This document shows, piece after piece, positions 7,037 through 12,381 of a stretch of 12,381 nucleotides of DNA. Made by a program: the position numbers and the translations under genes. The stretch covers positions 1 through 12,381 of the forward strand of contig PBSR01000250.1 in NCBI GenBank assembly GCA_002726335.1, written 5' to 3'. Source of the stretch: Gemmatimonadaceae bacterium (GTDB lineage: Bacteria; Latescibacterota; UBA2968; UBA8231). Position 1 is the stretch's first letter, and every line of letters begins with the position of its first letter. The notes beneath the pieces were generated by a model. It saw nothing but the letters and a program-made list of their open reading frames with translations. It had not been told where the DNA came from and did not search any database.

Positions 7037-9898
7037 CTACTCCTCCTCCTCAACCTCGTCGGCCTCGGCGGGCAGCATCACAAACCGGGCGTACTGCGTC
7101 TGATCGAACCACTGCGAGGCCCTGAGCACGTCCGCCGGCGTCAGGTTTTCGGCCAGGGAGTTGTCGAGGATGAGCAGGGGGTCGACCTCGTGTTTATCCA
7201 CCCATTCCAGCAGACTCAGCCACCAGCCGTTCTCCTTCAGGTTGACCTCGCGCTCACGGCGACGAATCTCACGCACCTTATTGGTGTAGGTCGAATCAAG
7301 GCCGACGGCCTGCAGGCTGTCGATCTGCACGAAGACGGCGTCGGTGAGCTCTTCCACGCGCTCGGGGTCACATCCGAAGCTGACGGTGAGTCTGTAGCTG
7401 GGCGTGGGGTATCGCGACGGGCGGGCGCCGACACCGACACCGTATGTGCCCCCGAGGTCCTCACGCAGCACCTCCCGCAGCTTGAGTTGGAAGGTTTCCG
7501 CCATGAGGCCGATGTGCAACCGGTCCTCGCGGTTGTCGAAGTCGAAAGGGCCGCTGAAGATGATCCGTGTGGACGCCTTGGGCTCGATGCCGCGCCGTAC
7601 GGTTTTCTCCACCACTCCCTCGGGGGCCTTCATGCCGATGTCGCGCCAGGTTTCGTTGCGCTGCAGTCCTGGCAGGCTGGCCAGGTACGTCGCCACCAGG
7701 GGTTCGATCCCCTCCAGCGTGAGATTGCCGACGAAGAAGAAGCTGAAGTCGGAAGCATCGGCGAAACGATCGCGGAACACCTTCATCGACTTCTGCAGGT
7801 CAAGCTCGTCCAGCATGGGCGCCGACCATGGTCGCGCCCGGAAGTGGTGCTGCGCCATGGTCACGTTGACCGTGTCGCCGTAGGCCGTCTCTGGACGAGA
7901 GCTGCGGTTCTCGATCATCGCTCCCATGCGCTTGCGCAGAGAGGCAAAGGTGGCGCTGTCCTCACGCGTGGCCGTGAAGTAGCCGTGGATGAGCTGGAAC
8001 ATCGTCTCCGCATCCTGCGGCGACGCCGACCCGGAGGCAAACCCCTCGAAGAGCTCGCCGACGTAGGGGGTGACCCGCACCACTTTACCGCTCATCCACT
8101 TCATCATGCCTACCTGGTCGAAGTTCCCGAGTCCTCCCTGGGACACCACCGTAGGTGCCGTGGCAGCGGCGATGTAGTCCTCATCCTCCACCAGCGAGTG
8201 GCCTCCCGGGCTGTACGCGGAGAACACAATCTGGTCGTTCTTGAAGTCCGTCGGCTTGATGAAGACACGGGCGCCATTCGACAGCTCCCATACCGTGACA
8301 CCGAGCTCGGAGATCTCCTCACGCGCGACGACGTGTCCCGGTGTGGGTTCGTTTGGCAGCAGCGGCAGATCGGCGCCCTCGTCGACATACGGATCGACCT
8401 GGGCAGCGGCCACGGTCTCGAACGTGGCCAGCAGATCCGCCTCGGTCGGAACGCCCACACCCTCCTTCTCCGGCGCGTTCACGGTGATCACACGATTTTC
8501 TGTTCCCGCCCAGGCCTGGGCCAGCTCGTTGACTTCGACCAGCGTGATCGTCGGCATCAGTTCGCCATAGAGCGCATACTCGCGTTCGATGCCCGGGATC
8601 GGCTCATCCTCCAGCAGATGGCGGATGTACTCGGCGGCAAACCCTCCGGATTGCAGCTTGTCGCGTTCGCGCCAGGCCTGCTCCATACCGCGCATCATCT
8701 GCTTCTTCTGCCGCGCCAGCTCCGTGGGAGTGAATCCGTGCAGGGCGACGCGGTTGGCCTCGGTGAGCAGGGCGTCGAGACCGCGCTCGAAGCCATTGTT
8801 CTCCACCGCTGCACCGAGCACGAGAAACTCCTTGGTCCGCACCGACAGGCCCACACCGGAGTAGCCACCCAGATAGGGAGGATCCGCTTCGGTCGTAAGC
8901 TCGTAGAGCCGACGGTTCAGCATGCCGTGATAGAGCCCCTCCATCAGGCCATTGCGGTACGCCCGTGCCGTAGACGGCTCGAACACCTCCTGCTTGTGGT
9001 AGACGAATACTGTATTGCGCGTCGCCTCGGTGTCGGTGGCGATGGCGAACAGCGTCTCCTCGTGGTCGGGTACAGGCGATTCCGGGCGCACCGTGGGTGT
9101 CTCCGGGACAGGTACGCGACCGAGATACTCGACGATCAGACTTTCCACGTAGGCCGGCTCGAAGTCGCCCACGGCGACGAAGCCCATCAGATCGGGTCGG
9201 TACCAGCGGTCGTAGAATCCGCGCAACGTCGTGTGGTCAAAGGTGTCAAGCACGGCCTTCTGCCCGATGGGCCATCGCTCGGCATATTTCGAATCAGCGA
9301 ACAGCGCCGGCAGTTGCTCCTTCAGCATGCGGGTGTCGGCGCCCTGCCCCCGGCGCCACTCTTCGATGACGACACCCCGCTCCTTATCGATCTCTTCCGA
9401 CTCGAAGGTCACCCCGTGAGCCCAGTCCTCGAAAATCTGGAACGCCGTCTCCATAATCTCGGTAGAATCGGTGGGCACCGTGAGTTTGTAGACGGTCTCG
9501 TCAAAGCTGGTGTGTGCGTTCAGATCTGCCCCGAGCCGCAGGCCCACCAGTTCGAGATAATCCCACAACTCCTGCTTGGCGAAATGGGTGGTACCGTTGA
9601 AGGCCATGTGCTCGACGAAGTGGGCCAGGCCCTGCTCCTGATCGGATTCCAGGATCGAACCGACGTCGAGAGCCAGGCGCAGTTCTGCCCGCTTCTCAGG
9701 CTTGGAATTGGCGCGGATGACGTAGCGCATGCCGTTGTCGAGTACGCCGGTGATCACAGCGGGATCGGTCGTCAGGGCGCGGTCCAGCTCGTCGGTCGGA
9801 GCGGCAGCCGGCTGCGGTGCCCGCGGGGCACAGCCACACAGGGCAGCCAGCAGCAGAACGGACAGGAAGCGGGTGACGCTTGCAGCGTGTGGCGACAT
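7037..9898 (-). CDS. M16 family zinc metallopeptidase, predicted lipoprotein
   Basis: This is a 953-residue protein from ATG 9898. An AAGGA site lies 9 nt upstream, and a lipoprotein signal follows directly: a hydrophobic core at residues 11-20 and a lipobox-like LCGC with Cys23. The upstream GTG at 9934 would add 12 unlikely residues. The active N-terminal M16 half has GLAHFVEHMAFNGT with the inverted zinc motif HFVEH at 93-97. A likely third zinc ligand is Glu173 in KERGVVIEEW, at the usual spacing. A second M16-like half starts near residue 530 (SNGARVFIKPTDFKND) and lacks HxxEH, as expected for the inactive partner. It is probably anchored in the periplasm or envelope and degrades peptides or processes proteins. 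It is first in a minus-strand run with the sialidase gene 1 nt downstream. The gene uses no TTA, CTA or TCA codons, which leaves a long open frame opposite. Confidence 0.93.
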   Translation of the reverse strand: MSPHAASVTRFLSVLLLAALCGCAPRAPQPAAAPTDELDRALTTDPAVITGVLDNGMRYVIRANSKPEKRAELRLALDVGSILESDQEQGLAHFVEHMAFNGTTHFAKQELWDYLELVGLRLGADLNAHTSFDETVYKLTVPTDSTEIMETAFQIFEDWAHGVTFESEEIDKERGVVIEEWRRGQGADTRMLKEQLPALFADSKYAERWPIGQKAVLDTFDHTTLRGFYDRWYRPDLMGFVAVGDFEPAYVESLIVEYLGRVPVPETPTVRPESPVPDHEETLFAIATDTEATRNTVFVYHKQEVFEPSTARAYRNGLMEGLYHGMLNRRLYELTTEADPPYLGGYSGVGLSVRTKEFLVLGAAVENNGFERGLDALLTEANRVALHGFTPTELARQKKQMMRGMEQAWRERDKLQSGGFAAEYIRHLLEDEPIPGIEREYALYGELMPTITLVEVNELAQAWAGTENRVITVNAPEKEGVGVPTEADLLATFETVAAAQVDPYVDEGADLPLLPNEPTPGHVVAREEISELGVTVWELSNGARVFIKPTDFKNDQIVFSAYSPGGHSLVEDEDYIAAATAPTVVSQGGLGNFDQVGMMKWMSGKVVRVTPYVGELFEGFASGSASPQDAETMFQLIHGYFTATREDSATFASLRKRMGAMIENRSSRPETAYGDTVNVTMAQHHFRARPWSAPMLDELDLQKSMKVFRDRFADASDFSFFFVGNLTLEGIEPLVATYLASLPGLQRNETWRDIGMKAPEGVVEKTVRRGIEPKASTRIIFSGPFDFDNREDRLHIGLMAETFQLKLREVLREDLGGTYGVGVGARPSRYPTPSYRLTVSFGCDPERVEELTDAVFVQIDSLQAVGLDSTYTNKVREIRRREREVNLKENGWWLSLLEWVDKHEVDPLLILDNSLAENLTPADVLRASQWFDQTQYARFVMLPAEADEVEEEE
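7041..7047 (-). promoter_or_regulatory. ribosome binding site for the sialidase
   Basis: On the minus strand AGGAGGA lies inside the run of GAG codons ending the M16 gene, 5 nt before TTG 7035. The M16 stop TAG at 7039-7037 falls between this site and the start. It decides the sialidase start and implies translational coupling. Confidence 0.65.
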
Positions 9899-9907
9899 TG
9901 GAGTCGA

Positions 9908-9912
9908 TCCTT
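9908..9912 (-). promoter_or_regulatory. ribosome binding site for the M16 peptidase
   Basis: AAGGA on the minus strand lies 9 nt upstream of ATG 9898. It supports this start, which places the lipoprotein signal at the N terminus, over GTG 9934. Confidence 0.5.
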
Positions 9913-10002
9913 CGGTTCGGTCGGTGAGACGCACTGCTGAGGTCCCTTAAGCTGACCAACTTGGTGGCGTACGGCAATGCGAATGGCTTCATTGTTGCGC
10001 CT

Positions 10003-11106
10003 ATGGATGACAACGGAGAATTCCGCGTCTGGGTACTGGGATGTTCCCATGTGGGCACCGACCTGCGGCGTAGTGGTCGGGAGAGTCTGGCGGAGGCCAT
10101 CCGTCAGGCCGAAACCGGGGGTGACGAGGGCGGCCCCCCTTTTGACTGGGACATCGCTCTGCACCTGGGAGACCTGTCCGGCAGCCAGACCGCGCCCGAC
10201 GACGATGAGGGCGAGGAGGTCGTGCGCCAGTTCGGCGCTTCGACGAAACACCCGCGGGAACACTTCTACAACCTCATCGGCAACCACGATGCGTCAGGCC
10301 CCGAGGAGGAATGTCAGTGGTGGTTCCGCAAGTGGGTCGACCCCGAAGGACTGAATACCGGACACTCGGGCGTCGACGCTCAGCGGCGGCCCTTTCCCAT
10401 CGTCGGTACCTGGGAGCGCTACCAGTTCGGCGTCGGCAACCTGTTGTTTCTGTTGATGAGCGACCGCAACGACGGCGGCCCTCCGGTAGGTCGGGCGGAG
10501 CGCGGCGGGTATCCGGCCGGCGCCGTCACGGGAGACACGTTCCGCTGGTGGACGGAGCAGGTCGAGGCCCACACGGATCTCGCCATCGTCACCGCCCACC
10601 ACCACATGCTCAAGGAGACCACCGTCGCCTCCGGTCCCTGGGAGGGATTCCGCAAGGATGACGAGGGCAACTGGAAGTCACACTACCATGGCTACTTTCC
10701 GGACGGCGGACCCGAGGGCGCTTCGTACCTTTACTTCGTCGACGGCAGGCCGGACGCACAGGCCTTCGAGGAGTACCTCGACAGACACAACGGCGCCACC
10801 GATCTCTGGCTGGGAGCACATACGCACACCCACCCCGACGACACCCACGGTGGACGTTCACATGTGGAGGAAAAGTGGGGGACTACCTTTGTCAACTGCG
10901 CCTCTGCTTCGAAGTATCACGCCGGGCTCACGACCTTGCCCATCAGCCGGCTCTTCACATTTTCAGAGGGCAGCGACGAGGTGCGCGTACAGTGCTACCT
11001 GCACACCTCAGATCACGCACCACAGGGCTGGTACGCTCCGGCGGAACGCACCGCGAAGATTCGCGTGGCTTTCCACCGGCATACAGCCAAAGCAACTGGT
11101 TGCTAG
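10003..11106 (+). CDS. calcineurin-like metallophosphoesterase with an atypical first metal motif
   Basis: This 367-residue protein starts at ATG 10003. The frame is open upstream to TTG 9961 or GTG 9964, which would add 14 or 13 residues. None of the starts has a good ribosome site. The order of motifs is that of a metallophosphoesterase: GCSH at residues 13-16, LHLGDLSG with Asp57, GNHD at 93-96, TAHHH with His199-201, and GAHTHTH at 271-277. The usual first motif is DxH; here Cys14 replaces the Asp. Other striking segments are FRKWVDP, GTWERYQF and SDRNDGGPPVGR, suggesting a tight subfamily with its own substrate pocket. No signal peptide or membrane helix was seen. The substrate is unknown; a phosphodiester or phosphomonoester is expected from the fold. 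It is transcribed divergently from the M16 run and converges on a small minus-strand gene. Confidence 0.8.
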   Translation: MDDNGEFRVWVLGCSHVGTDLRRSGRESLAEAIRQAETGGDEGGPPFDWDIALHLGDLSGSQTAPDDDEGEEVVRQFGASTKHPREHFYNLIGNHDASGPEEECQWWFRKWVDPEGLNTGHSGVDAQRRPFPIVGTWERYQFGVGNLLFLLMSDRNDGGPPVGRAERGGYPAGAVTGDTFRWWTEQVEAHTDLAIVTAHHHMLKETTVASGPWEGFRKDDEGNWKSHYHGYFPDGGPEGASYLYFVDGRPDAQAFEEYLDRHNGATDLWLGAHTHTHPDDTHGGRSHVEEKWGTTFVNCASASKYHAGLTTLPISRLFTFSEGSDEVRVQCYLHTSDHAPQGWYAPAERTAKIRVAFHRHTAKATGC

Positions 11107-11210
11107 GGGGCGGTGACGAGGTACGTCACCAGCACGAGCAGGTTGATCACCATCGGCAGGAAGATGCCCACGGCGGCGGCCTTGGGCCAGGAGAAACTCT
11201 CGGTGTCCAC
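11103..11210 (-). CDS. candidate small single-helix membrane protein
   Basis: The frame encodes a short polar stretch, DTESFSWPK, then a clear membrane helix, AAAVGIFLPMVINLLVLVTY, and ends LVTAP at TAG 11105-11103. I chose GTG 11210 (35 residues), which avoids overlap with the divergent sensor gene. ATG 11309 would give 68 residues with a low-complexity, charged extension and would overlap the sensor start. Its stop overlaps the phosphoesterase stop on the other strand within CTAG. No family is recognised. The compact helix flanked by a WPK motif looks like a real microprotein rather than a random frame, but the evidence is composition only. Confidence 0.45.
   Translation of the reverse strand: MDTESFSWPKAAAVGIFLPMVINLLVLVTYLVTAP
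11112..11130. other. inverted repeat at the convergent gene end
   Basis: GGTGACG (11112-11118) and CGTCACC (11124-11130) form a perfect 7-bp stem with a 5-nt loop, just after the phosphoesterase stop and inside the last codons of the small minus-strand gene. There is no T-tract on either side, so an intrinsic terminator is unproven. It may be a chance product of the VTYLVT codons. Confidence 0.3.
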
Positions 11211-11293
11211 GTCTCGTCTCGCTTGGTGGTCGGGCTGAGCGCCTGCTTCTTTCTCTTTATCGGCGCCTGACCGGAACCCTCCACCCCCCGTCC

Positions 11294-12381
11294 ATGACCG
11301 CACCGCCATCCCACCACGCCGGCGCTTTTGCCGCCATGCCGATTCCGGCGACGTTGATCGACGCCCATGGTGTCATCGTCGACGTGAACGACGCCTTCCT
11401 GGACCTTGCCCGGCGCCACAACATCCCCCTGCGCCGCGAAGATCGGATCGGCCGACCCATCTGGGAGTTTGCCGGCGAGGATGACCCCCAGCTCGGCCGG
11501 CAGGCCATCCTCGATTTCCTCGCTGACGGCGACGCCGAGCGGTGGCGCCGGGTTGAGCAGGATTCTACCAGACGCGAGGGCTTGCATGACATGCAGCTGC
11601 TGGCCTTGCGTGATCCCTCCGACGCCGTCTGCGGGGCACTGATCACCCGTCAGGATGTCACCGAATCCGTTGTCCAGACACGCCGACTCGATGAATCACA
11701 GCAGCTTCTGACCGCCCTCCGCACCGTCGGGCATCTCGTCCTGTCGTCGCTGGAACTGGAGGTGATCCTGGAAACGATCTCCCGAGAGATCGTCAAGGCG
11801 GGAATCTTCCGCAGCCTGGCCCTGGCCCTCGTCGATGAGCCATCCCACTCCATCGAAATCGTGCGCTCCTACGTGCGTGCCATGGACAGCAACGGGGAAC
11901 TGATTCCCGGGTCTGCCCTGCAGGCCTCCACCAATGTCGTCGGCCTGCGCTACGATCTGGACGACGTCAATATCACCGCCGAGGTAGCGCGGACCGGACA
12001 GTTGACCGTAACCGATGGCCGAGACCCGCGTTTCGACAAGCGCGTGCCCCTTCCCACCACGCCACGGGAGCGGATCTGCTACTTCATTACCCGTGAAGCG
12101 GGGCAAGCGTGTGGTGGCAGTGATCTCCACGGGCAGTCCGCCGCAACAGCAGGACGCCATCATGGGGCGGATCGAGGCCATGGGGCCGCTCCTCGACCAG
12201 GCGGCCATCGCCATCGAACATGCCCGTCTCTACCACGAAACCCAGCGTCGGGAACGCGAGGCGCAGGTCGGTCTTGCCGTGCAGCAGGTACGCAACGAAA
12301 TCCTGCAGATGCAGACCGACGCCGACTGGAGCCGTGTCGTTCACGCCCTGCGGCGGGAGTCACGCGTCCTCGTCAACTACA
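11294..12381 (+). CDS. PAS/GAF sensor protein, 5' part, frameshifted within the GAF domain
   Basis: ATG 11294 opens frame 2. Residues about 12-125 form a PAS domain (FAAMPIPATLIDAHGVIVDVN). A linker and a GAF domain of about residues 140-315 follow, with GLRYDLDDVNITAEVARTG and TDGRDPRFDKRV. Frame 2 stays homologous to YFI at 12080-12088. Frame 3 then continues from 12090 with PVKRGKRVVAVIST to the window end. One extra base near 12087-12089 is the simplest explanation. The corrected product is at least 362 residues, and its last part, beginning VGLAVQQVRNEILQM, resembles the entry to the GAF domain of the kinase at 2921-4901. A kinase or further sensor modules are probably encoded beyond the window. 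No ribosome site stands out, and ATG 11336 is another possible start. It is probably a cytoplasmic signalling protein; the ligand is unknown. Confidence 0.75.
   Translation, partial: MTAPPSHHAGAFAAMPIPATLIDAHGVIVDVNDAFLDLARRHNIPLRREDRIGRPIWEFAGEDDPQLGRQAILDFLADGDAERWRRVEQDSTRREGLHDMQLLALRDPSDAVCGALITRQDVTESVVQTRRLDESQQLLTALRTVGHLVLSSLELEVILETISREIVKAGIFRSLALALVDEPSHSIEIVRSYVRAMDSNGELIPGSALQASTNVVGLRYDLDDVNITAEVARTGQLTVTDGRDPRFDKRVPLPTTPRERICYFITREAGQACGGSDLHGQSAATAGRHHGADRGHGAAPRPGGHRHRTCPSLPRNPASGTRGAGRSCRAAGTQRNPADADRRRLEPCRSRPAAGVTRPRQL

Noticed and set aside
6932..9940. A roughly 3-kb open frame on the plus strand opposite the M16 gene
   Set aside because: It is in exact codon register with the M16 gene, where an antisense stop needs a TTA, CTA or TCA codon, and the peptidase uses none. 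The translated product has no recognisable domain, while the minus strand has a full M16 layout.
1..12381. Defence island, mobile element, CRISPR array or prophage content
   Set aside because: I saw no transposase, integrase, nuclease, toxin-antitoxin pair, spaced repeat array or tRNA. The genes are metabolic, envelope and signalling types with similar base composition.

Overview
The window is GC-rich, densely coded bacterial DNA with short spacers and GTG and TTG start codons. No rRNA, tRNA, CRISPR array, insertion sequence or phage gene was seen. The gene content is a G1P dehydrogenase, sensor proteins with a recurring GAF type, a lipoprotein M16 peptidase, a GH33-like sialidase and an unusual metallophosphoesterase. 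It fits an uncultured bacterium of the FCB or Latescibacterota kind, probably from a metagenome. That placement is inference from remembered family resemblance, not from a marker gene.

Layout. (1) 1-2816, plus strand: the 3' end of a glycerol-1-phosphate dehydrogenase gene, joined by a 4-nt GTGA overlap to a GT-C-like membrane glycosyltransferase with a C-terminal TPR array. (2) 2817-2920: a relatively AT-rich spacer with a perfect 13-nt tandem repeat. (3) 2921-4901, plus strand: a PAS-GAF-PAS-HisKA_2-HATPase sensor kinase gene with a one-base frameshift inside the GAF domain. (4) 9898-4917, minus strand: a tight three-gene run transcribed as M16 zinc protease lipoprotein, sialidase, then a winged-helix (HTH_42/AlkZ-like) protein that is also frameshifted. 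The first junction has 1 nt between stop and start, the second a GTGA overlap. (5) About 9961-11106, plus strand: a metallophosphoesterase with Cys where the first metal-ligand Asp is expected. (6) 11103-11210, minus strand: a candidate single-helix membrane microprotein whose stop codon overlaps the phosphoesterase stop. (7) 11294 to the end, plus strand: the start of a PAS/GAF sensor gene, again frameshifted inside a GAF domain.

How the genes work together. The first pair suggests lipid or surface glycan work. The minus-strand run pairs an envelope peptidase with a glycosidase, so glycopeptide or glycan turnover is possible but unproven. Two sensor proteins carry related GAF modules, but no response regulator lies in the window. 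I found no convincing new multi-gene system. The most notable observations are three separate one-base frameshifts in otherwise well-conserved genes, the Cys-substituted phosphoesterase, the two short tandem repeats and the microprotein.
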